From Ulvibacter litoralis (GTDB lineage Bacteria; Bacteroidota; Bacteroidia; Flavobacteriales; Flavobacteriaceae): a stretch of 64,000 nucleotides of DNA. Shown here piece after piece: positions 8,170 to 16,599 of the stretch (position 1 is the first letter of the stretch; the number at the start of each line of letters is the position of its first letter). Both the position numbers and the translations under genes were made by a program. The notes below the pieces were generated by a model. That model was not told the DNA's origin, did no database searches, and saw nothing but the letters and a program-made list of their open reading frames with translations. Location of the stretch: positions 1 to 64,000 of the forward strand of contig NZ_FNBA01000006.1 of assembly GCF_900102055.1 (NCBI RefSeq). The letters run 5' to 3'.

Positions 8170-11100
8170 ATGATTTCTAATTTCTTCAACAAATACCTGT
8201 TCTTTTTCTTACTTTTTTTGTTGGTAACTGTAAACAGTTTTGCTCAAATTGACTTAAATAAATTTTCTGAATTTAAGGGGTTTGAATATTCAAAAACATA
8301 TACTACTTTATCCAATGTCATACAGAACAATAATTTTACAAATAAAGAGTATGATGGTATTATTACTAAACCTTTGTTGTTTGAAAAAACTGGGATGCAA
8401 GGTGATGTCGCCAATGAAAGTATATGGGCTGTAGGGTATGATTTTCATACAAATAATCATGGCGGAATGAACATACCAAATGCTAGTATTACAGATGCAA
8501 ATGGAAATACTTACATTACGGGGGGAAGTTCTAATGAGACTATAGCCGAAGGAAATTTTATCACTATTAAGGTGAATAGTCAAGGTGATATTGTATGGGA
8601 AACTAGACAGCCAGGCACAACCTATGCGGTTGAATTTGGATTAGATATAGTTCAAGATCATGAGGGAAATCCTATTTCAACAGGTGTTTTTTGGAATGGT
8701 AATGATATGGATATTCAAACAATTAAGTACGATGCTAGTACTGGCGATATTTTATGGGAGAACACATATGATGGTGGGACACTAAGTTTAGATGTACCAA
8801 CAACAATAACAACAGATGTGAACGGTAATACATATGTGGCAGGAATTACTTATGATGAAAATTTAGTAACGTATCTTACCATTAAATATGATGCAAATGG
8901 GAATTTATTGTGGGCAGTTAAGGATGATAATACAGTTACTCAATCTTGGAATGAACCAACTGCTATAGCTGTAGATGAAACCGGTAGTGTAATTGTTACT
9001 GGTTATGGTAATGATGCTAATTATCACGTTGGTTATTATACTTTAAAATATAGTAGTTCAGGAGAAAAACAATGGGGTCAACTATATAATTATGTGAATA
9101 ATAGTAATGAAAATACAGATTCTTTGGCTAGAGATGTAGCAGTAGATACTTTTGGAAATATTTATATAACGGGTACTTTCGATACTTTTTGGGAAAATAT
9201 GGGCACTATTAAATACAATGCCAATGGGTCACAAGAGTGGTTAAAAGACTATAAATATAATACCGACTTTACAAATGGTTATAATATTGAAGTTGTAAAT
9301 GATACAACTATATATGTAGGGGGGAATCATTATGGGGATTATATGGATGATGGAATTGTGTTAATTTCTTATCAAGCAAATGGAACTGAAAATTGGACAA
9401 AGTATACAGATGATTATTTAAATAATAACGGTTCTTTCTTAACCCTAGATTCTAATAACCTTCCTGTTATTGGCAGTTTGGGATTTGATAATTTTTATGA
9501 AGAAAAACAAGTAAAGTTCTATAAATTTAATTCTGATGGCTCTATTCTTCAGGAAAATAGCTTTACAGAACAATATTCAGAATATGGGGGTATTGTCAAT
9601 TTTATGGGATTAGGTTTAGATGTAGCTGACAACTTATATTTTACTTTTTATTCTTTCGATACATTTTTAGGAGGAATTTTTCAATTTGCCAAACTACCTT
9701 TTTCAATACCTAATACTCTGGAGTGGTCTGAGGTTTTTTCTAATGAAGGAGGGAGTTCTTCAATTATGTTAAATACAATTGAAGAGGGAAATAATATTTA
9801 TACCACCTCAGAGGTTTTTGGTACTGTAATAGACGACGTCTATTACTCTACTAAATCTTTAATAAAATATAATGATGAAGGTGATGTAGTATGGACAAAA
9901 GAATTTAATGGAAATATAGATGATTTAGGAACTGATTTTGGTATTGATATTAAAATTGATTCTTCAGGAAATGTCATTGTATATTTAATCCCCAGTATTT
10001 ATAATTTTCAACAAACTCCTTCTCGTCTTATAAAGTATGATGCAGAGGGTAATCTAATCTGGCAAGTGGATAAACTATATAATGCTCCAAATATGTTTGC
10101 TTTTTTTTTAGATGATTTTGATAATATATATATATCTGGAAGTTCATTTGAAAATATATCAGATACAAACCCTAAATTTACAACATCTAAATTTTCAAGG
10201 GATGAAGGGAATGAATTGTGGACAAAATATTTAAACTCTTCTAATGCAAATGATAATTTATTTACCATTAATGATGGGACTATTAACGCTCAAGGTGATA
10301 TACTATTAATTGGAGCTTTAGGTGTTTCTAGCTTTTTTTCTCAGACCACAGATTTAGTTTTATTGAGCTATTCTGAAGACGGTACTTTAATTGATTTTAA
10401 AACGTTCAATATAAATCAAAATAATACAGCGGGATATGGTATATTACTAGATGAAAATGAGAATGTATATATTAATGGGGCACAACAAGATCAAAGTACA
10501 TATAGTGAACAATTATTGCTGGTAAAGTTTAATTCAGATTTACAACATGAATGGACTGTAACACATTCCGAAGCAAATCGGAGAGTACGCTCTTATAAAA
10601 TGTATCAAAATTCTTTGGGTAATATTATTGTATCTGGATTTAGTGTAAATTTAGAAAACAATAAAGTTGTCTTAGGTAATTATGATAGTGAAGGAAACGA
10701 AATTTGGATTTATAATACAGAAATTAATAATTTCTATGTTGATTTCTATATAGATGATGAAGATACCGTGTATCTTTTAAATCAAGTTGCCTCTACTACA
10801 CTTCCTTATAGGCTTAATTATAGTACCGCTCCTTTAATATTAGGTAAGTTATATAAAATAGATGCCTTAGGCATTGTTATAGAAAATCAATATTTTACCG
10901 GCCCAGAATTGTCAAAATTTTATCCCACTACTTTAACACCTCTTCAAAATGGTACACTTTTAGTAGGTGGAACTCTCAATCACGAATTATCATTTTATGA
11001 GGGACTTTACTTTTTTGAATCATCACATATTGTTTTAGGGGTTGAGGATAATGAGGCTATAAATCCTTCTCAAAATTGGTTAGGACAAAATTATCCCAAT

Positions 11101-11328
11101 CCGGTTAAAAATAATACAACGACACTTCCCTTCTTTTTAAAATACGGGGGACACACAAAAATTGTCCTGTATGACATTATGGGAAGAGAAATATATACTC
11201 TTTTGGATACAGAAGTTTCTTCTGGTCTCAATCATATCACAGTAGATACTTCTAACTTAAAAGGGTTTTATATTTATAAGTTAAAATGTGGAAACTATTC
11301 AAATTCAAAAAAAATGATTATCGAATAA
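8170..11328 (+). CDS. Secreted SBBP/beta-propeller protein with T9SS type A sorting domain
   Basis: The 1052-residue protein has a Sec signal peptide (LFFFLLFLLVTVNSFAQ, cleavage near residue 26). It contains many repeats of the pattern D-x-x-G-N-x-Y-x-T/A-G-x-x...T-x-K-Y-x-x-x-G-x-x-x-W, as in DANGNTYITGG and DVNGNTYVAGITYDENLVTYLTIKYDANGNLLW. These are SBBP-type blades forming one or two beta-propellers. The last 85 residues (NYPNPVKNNTTTLPFFL to KGFYIYKLKCGNYSNSKKMIIE) are a type A Por secretion tail domain. The protein should be exported through the type IX secretion system and attached to the cell surface or released. No ligand can be inferred. Confidence 0.92.
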   Translation: MISNFFNKYLFFFLLFLLVTVNSFAQIDLNKFSEFKGFEYSKTYTTLSNVIQNNNFTNKEYDGIITKPLLFEKTGMQGDVANESIWAVGYDFHTNNHGGMNIPNASITDANGNTYITGGSSNETIAEGNFITIKVNSQGDIVWETRQPGTTYAVEFGLDIVQDHEGNPISTGVFWNGNDMDIQTIKYDASTGDILWENTYDGGTLSLDVPTTITTDVNGNTYVAGITYDENLVTYLTIKYDANGNLLWAVKDDNTVTQSWNEPTAIAVDETGSVIVTGYGNDANYHVGYYTLKYSSSGEKQWGQLYNYVNNSNENTDSLARDVAVDTFGNIYITGTFDTFWENMGTIKYNANGSQEWLKDYKYNTDFTNGYNIEVVNDTTIYVGGNHYGDYMDDGIVLISYQANGTENWTKYTDDYLNNNGSFLTLDSNNLPVIGSLGFDNFYEEKQVKFYKFNSDGSILQENSFTEQYSEYGGIVNFMGLGLDVADNLYFTFYSFDTFLGGIFQFAKLPFSIPNTLEWSEVFSNEGGSSSIMLNTIEEGNNIYTTSEVFGTVIDDVYYSTKSLIKYNDEGDVVWTKEFNGNIDDLGTDFGIDIKIDSSGNVIVYLIPSIYNFQQTPSRLIKYDAEGNLIWQVDKLYNAPNMFAFFLDDFDNIYISGSSFENISDTNPKFTTSKFSRDEGNELWTKYLNSSNANDNLFTINDGTINAQGDILLIGALGVSSFFSQTTDLVLLSYSEDGTLIDFKTFNINQNNTAGYGILLDENENVYINGAQQDQSTYSEQLLLVKFNSDLQHEWTVTHSEANRRVRSYKMYQNSLGNIIVSGFSVNLENNKVVLGNYDSEGNEIWIYNTEINNFYVDFYIDDEDTVYLLNQVASTTLPYRLNYSTAPLILGKLYKIDALGIVIENQYFTGPELSKFYPTTLTPLQNGTLLVGGTLNHELSFYEGLYFFESSHIVLGVEDNEAINPSQNWLGQNYPNPVKNNTTTLPFFLKYGGHTKIVLYDIMGREIYTLLDTEVSSGLNHITVDTSNLKGFYIYKLKCGNYSNSKKMIIE

Positions 11329-11434
11329 ACAGTATAGAATAAATAGTTCTTTAAGATTCTTGAGTTTTTCAATTCAATATCAAAACCTAATAGTGAAATT
11401 ATCTTTCAATATTGTTTTTTAATTTAATTTTATA

Positions 11435-11890
11435 ATGCATAATAAAGCGAGCATAATTTTAGGCACCAATAAAAAAAGTGTAAAAACTAAAAATAGTGAG
11501 TATGTTTTTCATATTTCTTCATCCGATACGGGGGGGGAGATTAGTTTATATGAAGCTATTTTTAATAAAATAGGCAAAAATAAAAATTTGCATTACCATA
11601 AAGTTCTAACCGAAACTTTTACTGTTTTAGAAGGAGAGTTTTATTTCAATTTAGATAAGGAGAAACTTATATTAAAAAAAAACGACTCAATCGTAATTCC
11701 TCCTTTAATAATTCATGGATTCAGAGCCAAAGTTCCAAATAGTAAATTACTAATAGGCTTTACCGATAGTCCAAATAGAGATGATTTTTTTATAGGCCTT
11801 TCTCAAATAGTAAATGGAGAGTTAATTTTAAATAAAGCAGAGATAAACCAATTTTATAATAAATATGATCAATATCAAATTAATGAATAA
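11435..11890 (+). CDS. Cupin-domain protein
   Basis: The 151-residue product is a single cupin barrel. The metal-binding region is visible as HYHKVLTETFTVLEGEFYF (about 52-70), which fits the pattern H-x-H-x(4)-E-x(6)-G, and the second motif is PPLIIHGFRA (about 89-98), containing the last histidine. It has no signal peptide. It lies alone between the T9SS protein and a small unknown gene. Single-domain cupins act as dioxygenases, isomerases or sensors of small molecules, and this one cannot be placed more precisely. Confidence 0.82.
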   Translation: MHNKASIILGTNKKSVKTKNSEYVFHISSSDTGGEISLYEAIFNKIGKNKNLHYHKVLTETFTVLEGEFYFNLDKEKLILKKNDSIVIPPLIIHGFRAKVPNSKLLIGFTDSPNRDDFFIGLSQIVNGELILNKAEINQFYNKYDQYQINE

Positions 11891-11988
11891 CAGAATAAAA
11901 CTGTAGGCAGAAATTTATTAACTATCTATTATTCTAATAAAATCATGAGTCAGGTTTCCAGTAAAACTTGTCCTAAAATAAAAAACAA

Positions 11989-12153
11989 TTGGAAAGTTTA
12001 ATTAATGTATTAAATTTAAAGTATTTAAAGGTTGAGTACATCAATAATCAAAATGTAGTTATTTTAGTGGATAATGAAGGTTTTGAAATTCTAAAGGGGT
12101 ATGGCAATACAATTACTGATGCCATGAACGATTTACATCAAAATTTAATTTAA
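11989..12153 (+). CDS. Small protein of unknown function (54 aa), paralogue of the remnant at 5909
   Basis: A TTG-initiated frame encodes 54 residues: LESLINVLNLKYLKVEY followed by INNQNVVILVDNEGFEIL, then GYGNTITDAMNDLHQNLI. No ATG is in frame, so the start is uncertain. The strongest reason to believe it is coding is amino-acid-level similarity, with many synonymous differences, to the frameshifted copy at 5909-6060. The pattern suggests a small alpha/beta domain ending in a helix. It lies just upstream of the decayed IS3 element. Not recognised. Confidence 0.45.
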   Translation: MESLINVLNLKYLKVEYINNQNVVILVDNEGFEILKGYGNTITDAMNDLHQNLI

Positions 12154-12291
12154 ATAAGATATAGTGTTTTTATGTAAAAAAAATCAATACTAAAATAGAA
12201 AACTAAATTAAGGAATGGATTTAAAATTAAACAAATAAAAGCATTAATTAGTGACTTAATCCAAGGAATAGGCTTCGCAATTGCTCAACAA

Positions 12292-13227
12292 TTGGCCAAC
12301 GATTCCTATCTAGAAGTAGCAGCCCAAAAACTAAGGAGCAAGAACATTAACGAACAAAAAAAAACTAAATATCAAGCCTTAATCATAATGACCTCTATGT
12401 CTATAGGTCTTGCATCGATCGCCAAGGTATGTGGTTGTTTTGACTTAAAACGTGATGCTTATTATAAGTATCAACGAAGAGAAACAAAACGAAAACTATT
12501 TGAAGATCAAATTACACATATCGTAAAAAAAATCGACGCAAGCCTTACCTAGAGAAGGTGTTCGGGAAATGATGGTTTCCCTAGACAAGGAGTTTAAACA
12601 ACAAAAGATCAAAGTAGGCCGGGATACACTATTTAAAGTCCTTAGAGGACATAAAATGCTGACCCTTCGGAAAAAATACAGTGTAAAAACCAACAATTCA
12701 CACCATAGGTTTTATAAGTATGACAATATTATAAAGGACATGGAAATCAATAGACCAAATCAAGTTTGGGCATCAGATATAACCTATATCAGAACCTTAA
12801 ATGGTTTTTGTTATCTCACGCTTATTACTAACATGTATTCAAGGAAAAGCGTTGGATACGGCCTCAGTGACAGCTTAGAGCTAAAAGGATGCGTAAGAGC
12901 TCTTAAAAAGGCCATCTATCAAGCTAAAGATGTGAAAGGACTTATTCATCTTTCCGATAGAGGAATACAATATTTTAGTAATGTATACACCTATGTATTT
13001 TAAAAATAAAAATCAGCATGACACAAGAGAACCATTGCTATGAAAATGCGCTGGCTGAACGTGTAAATGAAATCCTAAAGGACGAATTTTATCTCGATCA
13101 CATCTTTATGGACACTAACCACGCCAAGATAGCTGCCAAAAATGCAATTAAATTATACAATGAAGTAAGATTACATTTATCTTTGGATTACAAAACACCA
13201 GGTATGGTATATAAATTAACAGCGTAA
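12292..13227 (+). pseudogene. IS3-family transposase OrfB, frameshifted
   Basis: Three successive frames together cover an IS3 transposase. 12292-12552 carries the helical DNA-binding part. 12569-13003 carries the start of the rve integrase core, with the first catalytic Asp in VWASDITYIRT and the second in HLSDRGIQY. 13018-13227 carries the end, with the catalytic Glu in NALAERVNEILKDEF and the LYNEVRLHLSLDYKTPGMVY terminal motif. Frame changes occur near 12550 and near 12990-13017, where a one-base shift separates GIQYFSN from the MTQENHCYENA motif. No functional transposase can be made without two frameshifts. Confidence 0.85.
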
Positions 13228-13245
13228 ATTCAATTTTAACCTGAA

Positions 13246-13266
13246 GCTATATTTCAGGACTAGACA
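13246..13266 (+). repeat. Right terminal inverted repeat of the IS3 remnant
   Basis: The sequence reads TGTCTAGTCCTGAAATATAGC on the minus strand and ends in TG..., as do many IS3-family ends. It lies just downstream of the transposase stop. The left partner was not found. Confidence 0.55.
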
Positions 13267-13335
13267 GCTTAACAGCCGAATCGTTATGAAATAGGGTGTA
13301 AGAAAATTAACTAAATTTGCAATCAAAAGATAGTA

Positions 13336-14175
13336 ATGGAAGACAAAATAGTTTTACACCTTTCCGATAGTTTCCACACTAATTTTTCAGGAATAAAAAG
13401 ATTGTTTGAATTTTATAAGTTAGCATCCGAATATTACAACGACACCATATATATTGATTTCTACCATTTGATTTGGTTTGATGCAAATTTAAGCGCTTTA
13501 TTTGGCAGCATTTTAGCTAAATTAAATAACGAGAACAACCTTTCGTTCTCAACAGATTTAAACTTTTTGCAAGAACATTTTGACGTTTTATTTAGAAATG
13601 GTTTTCTCCGTTCAAAAAGTGCACTAGATGATGAACAAAAATCTACTGTTTCATTTAGAAGTTTTAAACCTGACGATAAAGATGGGTTTATTGGTTACAT
13701 AGAAAATGATTTATTATCTCATAGAGGAATGCCCAATTTTACAGAGAAAGAAAAAGACGATATCATAGAATCGTTAATCGAAGTTTTTTGCAATATTCAA
13801 ATTCACTCTAAATCTGAAGAACCCTTTTATGTTTGTGGTCAGTATTATCCAAAGCAAGGTTTCTTAACGTTTTCAATGGTTGATTTAGGAGTGGGATTTC
13901 TTCCTGCAATAGAAAATAAAACAAAAGGAAAAATTGATAACAGTTATGACGCAATAAAATGGGCTCTTGAAAAGAAGAATACAACAAAGGGAAAACCTGG
14001 CGGATTAGGTTTATATAATTTAAATTCTTACTTTAACAGAACAAATGGTAATTTTCAAATTATATCTGGAGATACATTTTGGAGTTTAGAGTTAGAGACT
14101 ACAGTCATGAAAAAGTTTCATTTTCCAAATCCATATGTAGGATCTATATTAAATTTGTTTTTCAATTACCAATAA
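13336..14175 (+). CDS. GHKL (HATPase_c-type) ATP-binding protein of a three-gene operon
   Basis: The 279-residue protein has the Bergerat-fold motifs of GHKL ATPases. The N box is IIESLIEVFCNIQIHSK (about 145-161, with E, N and H), the G1 box is DLGVGF (about 183-188), and the G2 box is GGLGLYNLNSYF (about 222-233). The first 130 residues are an unfamiliar domain that could be a STAS-like or dimerisation module (IDFYHLIWFDANLSALFG). It has no histidine kinase phosphoacceptor domain and no membrane segment. The next gene encodes a DUF4325 STAS-like protein, as is common for such ATPases, and a PIN nuclease follows. I infer a small regulatory or defence module, not a two-component system. Confidence 0.78.
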   Translation: MEDKIVLHLSDSFHTNFSGIKRLFEFYKLASEYYNDTIYIDFYHLIWFDANLSALFGSILAKLNNENNLSFSTDLNFLQEHFDVLFRNGFLRSKSALDDEQKSTVSFRSFKPDDKDGFIGYIENDLLSHRGMPNFTEKEKDDIIESLIEVFCNIQIHSKSEEPFYVCGQYYPKQGFLTFSMVDLGVGFLPAIENKTKGKIDNSYDAIKWALEKKNTTKGKPGGLGLYNLNSYFNRTNGNFQIISGDTFWSLELETTVMKKFHFPNPYVGSILNLFFNYQ

Positions 14176-14177
14176 TG

Positions 14178-14208
14178 TATCTTTGCACGCACGTATTTCG
14201 TGTGCAAA
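14178..14208 (+). promoter_or_regulatory. Flavobacterial promoter element with overlapping hairpin
   Basis: TATCTTTG at 14178-14185 matches the Bacteroidota -7 element TAnnTTTG. It overlaps an interrupted inverted repeat: TTTGCAC (14182-14188) and ACG (14191-14193) pair with CGT and GTGCAAA (14199-14208) around a 5-base loop. This sits between the ATPase stop and the DUF4325 start, so the DUF4325-PIN pair may be transcribed separately and be controlled by a protein binding the palindrome. Confidence 0.5.
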
Positions 14209-14223
14209 ATAAATCCATACCCT

Positions 14224-14547
14224 ATGAATATCAGTGTTTTAGATATTATTAAATCAGATTTAGCGACAAATCTTACTGATGGTACGGCTCTTTTTGAAGT
14301 TATCAAAGCATATAGTCCTTCAGAAATTGTAATATCATTTTTGGGTATAAGACGTATTTCATCCTTATTTCTCAATGAAAGTATTGGCCAATATGCATTG
14401 CTTAACTCTTTGAATATTCAAGAATTAAAATTTGAATATCCAGAGGATAAAGAAATGTTTGCATACAAAGTAAAAGACGTAATTGAAAATGCCTTGTTAG
14501 GTGATGAATATGACCACTTTGTAGATAATGCTCTTCATTCAATGTAG
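14224..14547 (+). CDS. DUF4325 STAS-like protein
   Basis: From the ATG at 14224 the product is 107 residues (MNISVLDIIKSDLATNLTDGTALFEVI). It follows the pattern of DUF4325, a STAS-like domain: a strand VISFLGIRRISSLFLNESIGQ in the centre, where STAS domains carry the functional loop, and a final helical part. DUF4325 proteins usually lie beside GHKL ATPases, as here, which recalls SpoIIAA/SpoIIAB-type partner switching. The following PIN gene begins 6 bases after the stop, so the two are translationally linked. The earlier in-frame start at 14200 overlaps the hairpin and is less likely. Confidence 0.72.
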   Translation: MNISVLDIIKSDLATNLTDGTALFEVIKAYSPSEIVISFLGIRRISSLFLNESIGQYALLNSLNIQELKFEYPEDKEMFAYKVKDVIENALLGDEYDHFVDNALHSM

Positions 14548-14553
14548 AAACAT

Positions 14554-15186
14554 ATGTCTTATTCATATTCTAAGGCATCATCCCATTCTGTAAAAGATCA
14601 AGAAAAATATTTTCTAGATGCTAATATTTGGTTAAAAGTATTAGCACCTAAAAATAAATTACTATACAAAGATAAAGCATACTTAGGTTTTTTTGAAAAA
14701 TTAGTCAATAATACAAAGGTGCGTATCATTTTGCCTGCATTAGTAGTTTCTGAGGTAATTAATAGGATTATTAGAGAAGTACATTATCAAAAACACATTA
14801 GAAACGTTCAGAAAGTTACATCAGGATTTGTTCCGTCGAGCGATTACTATAAAAATGTATTTAGAAATACAGAAGATTATAAAAAAGCTTATAATCTTAT
14901 ATGTGATGATATTAAGAGTTACAATACCTCTATTGATTTGATTAATGATGAATTTGGCTCTACCTTCAAGTTCAAGCATGTAATGTCTAATCCGCCAACT
15001 AGTCTCGATTTCAATGATAATTATTACTATAAATTGTGTAAATCTAAAGGATATTTCTTCGTTACTGATGATAAAGATTTTTGGGTAGAGGATGTTGAAG
15101 TAGTCACAATGAGTGATACTCTTCTTAATAAACATATTGCTACGCTAATTCCAAACCCCTCAGGGAAAAAAAAAGCTATAAAATAG
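14554..15186 (+). CDS. PIN-domain protein
   Basis: The 210-residue protein begins with 18 variable residues and then YFLDANIWLKVL, in which Asp22 is the first PIN acidic residue. The second is in VVSEVINR (about 66-73), and the others are likely D in SLDFNDNYYYKL (about 150-160) and TDDKDF (about 170-175). This is a complete set of acidic residues for an Mg-dependent RNase. It is larger than VapC toxins, which have about 130 residues. It is the last gene of the GHKL-DUF4325-PIN operon and is followed by an attC-like site at 15262. The nuclease is probably the effector, with the ATPase and STAS-like protein as control. Confidence 0.75.
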   Translation: MSYSYSKASSHSVKDQEKYFLDANIWLKVLAPKNKLLYKDKAYLGFFEKLVNNTKVRIILPALVVSEVINRIIREVHYQKHIRNVQKVTSGFVPSSDYYKNVFRNTEDYKKAYNLICDDIKSYNTSIDLINDEFGSTFKFKHVMSNPPTSLDFNDNYYYKLCKSKGYFFVTDDKDFWVEDVEVVTMSDTLLNKHIATLIPNPSGKKKAIK

Positions 15187-15261
15187 AGCTATATATAAAT
15201 TTGAAAATTATTTTTTAATAGAACCTCATTTAACGAGAATACGACGATTTCTAAAGAGCCA

Positions 15262-15421
15262 ACTCACAACACCGTATCAATAATTACAGCTTTTCCATAC
15301 TAACAACATATTTAGTACCCAAAAATCACTATTTTAGGTATCGGTATATAACGAATTCCCTAGCGTTTTACGCCGTACACTTCGCCAAACGCACCAATTA
15401 ACATACAAACCCGTTACCCAA
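15262..15421 (+). repeat. attC-like site, class B (after PIN unit, before LRR unit)
   Basis: ACTCACAAC at 15262-15270 is the R''-like end and GTTACCCAAT at 15413 is the R'-like start of the next unit. The interior matches the class B consensus (gtatcaataattacagcttttccat ... tttagtac ... acaaaccc), so it belongs to the same family as the sites near 22 and 51 kb. The 5' tag expected for the upstream unit (GTTGTGAGT) was not found before 13336, where the IS3 remnant lies. Confidence 0.75.
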
Positions 15422-15456
15422 TATACTAAGTGAAAAAAGCGATTAGAACAAATAAA

Positions 15457-16344
15457 ATGAATTCACAAAAGAACATATCAAAAATAGTTGCTTTTACTGT
15501 TCTTTTACTCCTTTACCAAGGTAAACGACAACACAATCTTTTTGCTCAAACTACTGCAATCCCCGACACAAATTTTGAGCAAGCACTTATTGATTTAGGG
15601 TTTGATAGTGATGGTATTATAAATGGGCAAGTGCTTACTAGCGATATTGATACCGTAATAACACTTGATATTTCACTCAATGGAATTGAAGATTTAACTG
15701 GTATTGAAGATTTTGCTGCATTGAATCTTTTAGATGTGTCTAGTAATGAACTTACCTCTCTTGATGTCAGTAATAATATACAATTAAAACAGTTATACGC
15801 CAGCAATACAGGTACTGAAAATCTAATGATTTCCTCTTTGGATTTAAGCAATAATGTAAATTTAGAATTACTCTATGGTGAAAATTTATTTTTTTTAGAA
15901 AGCCTAAACTTAAAAAATGAGAACAACTCTATATTGACAGTAACTTTACCTTGTGAAGAAGAAGGAGTACCTTGCGAACTGACGGATTTAAATTGTGTAA
16001 GAGTAGATGATGAAGTTGCTGCCACAAATAACGAACCACCTTATTCCAATTGGTACATACAAGCAGATTATTTTTATTCTGAAGATTGTAGTTTGAATAT
16101 TTTCGATACTATTTTTGCAGATATAAACATTTACCCAAGTCATGTGAAAAGTCTATTGTTTATAGAAAACAATAAGCATATAAAAATCGAAAAAATTATA
16201 GTTTACGACATTTTGGCTAAAATAGTTTTAATAGAGAAAAATAATTTTAATCAATTAGATTTATCTGAATTAAAAAACGGAATTTTATTTGTAAAAATTG
16301 AAACAGAACACGGAACAATCACCAAAAGAATAATTAAAGTGTAA
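15457..16344 (+). CDS. Secreted leucine-rich-repeat-like protein with C-terminal T9SS-type tail
   Basis: The product from the ATG at 15457 is 295 residues with a signal peptide (IVAFTVLLLLYQ...LFAQ). A GTG at 15430, right after the cassette tag, is an alternative start. Residues about 30-55 resemble the Flavobacteria motif IPDTNFEQALIDLGFDSDG. Short leucine-rich repeats follow (LTGIEDFAALNLLDVSSNELTSLDVSNNIQLKQLYAS). The last 80 residues (INIYPSHVKSLLFIEN ... KIEKIIVYDILAKIV ... KTEHGTITKRIIKV-like) match a type A T9SS tail. It should be surface-exposed. It is the sole gene of a unit with a perfect 10-base tag pair. Confidence 0.8.
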   Translation: MNSQKNISKIVAFTVLLLLYQGKRQHNLFAQTTAIPDTNFEQALIDLGFDSDGIINGQVLTSDIDTVITLDISLNGIEDLTGIEDFAALNLLDVSSNELTSLDVSNNIQLKQLYASNTGTENLMISSLDLSNNVNLELLYGENLFFLESLNLKNENNSILTVTLPCEEEGVPCELTDLNCVRVDDEVAATNNEPPYSNWYIQADYFYSEDCSLNIFDTIFADINIYPSHVKSLLFIENNKHIKIEKIIVYDILAKIVLIEKNNFNQLDLSELKNGILFVKIETEHGTITKRIIKV

Positions 16345-16357
16345 ATCGAGCAAGTAC

Positions 16358-16592
16358 ATTGGGTAACAACGTATAACAATTATGGCTCTTGCGGGAATTA
16401 TTTAATATTCTCTGCAAATATTTAACTATCTTAGTTTCTGAAAAATAATGGTACGCTTGCCCTTCTAACCGGCCTTCCGGCAGGCAGGGTCTCACGCAGC
16501 TCCGAATAATTGGAAGTAAGAAGAGAATTTGATAGATGTCGTTGCTACCGTCAACACACTGCGTCAAGCGCTACAGTTAGTATACAAATTTT
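16358..16592 (+). repeat. attC-like site, class B, with damaged 3' end
   Basis: ATTGGGTAAC at 16358-16367 is the exact reverse complement of GTTACCCAAT at 15413-15422, which closes the LRR unit. The interior has the class B middle (ctcttgcgg...ctaaccggccttccggcagg...). The expected end ACAAACCCGTT is altered to acaaatttTAG near 16583-16592, so no clear tag opens the next unit and the site may be inactive on that side. Confidence 0.8.
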
Positions 16593-16599
16593 AGACATT

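Larger units (their letters stand above)
12240..13266 (+). mobile_element. Decayed IS3-family insertion sequence
   Basis: The element retains most of an IS3-type OrfB in three frames and a plausible right inverted repeat at 13246-13266 (gctatatttcaggactagaca, reverse complement beginning TGTCTAGTCCTGAAATATAGC). No matching left repeat or intact OrfA was found, so the left end is probably lost. The element ends about 70 bases before the GHKL/DUF4325/PIN operon and may have removed that unit's 5' boundary tag. Confidence 0.75.

Noticed and set aside
12240-13266. Active IS3 element
   Set aside because: Two frameshifts and a missing left end rule out autonomous movement.
14821-15135. Minus-strand 104-residue frame opposite the PIN gene
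   Set aside because: The plus strand carries all PIN acidic residues; the minus frame is Ile-rich without a pattern.
16510-16599. N-terminal extension of the membrane protein gene from TTG 16510
   Set aside because: The first 30 codons are class B site DNA and read as non-protein-like sequence; a later TTG fits better.
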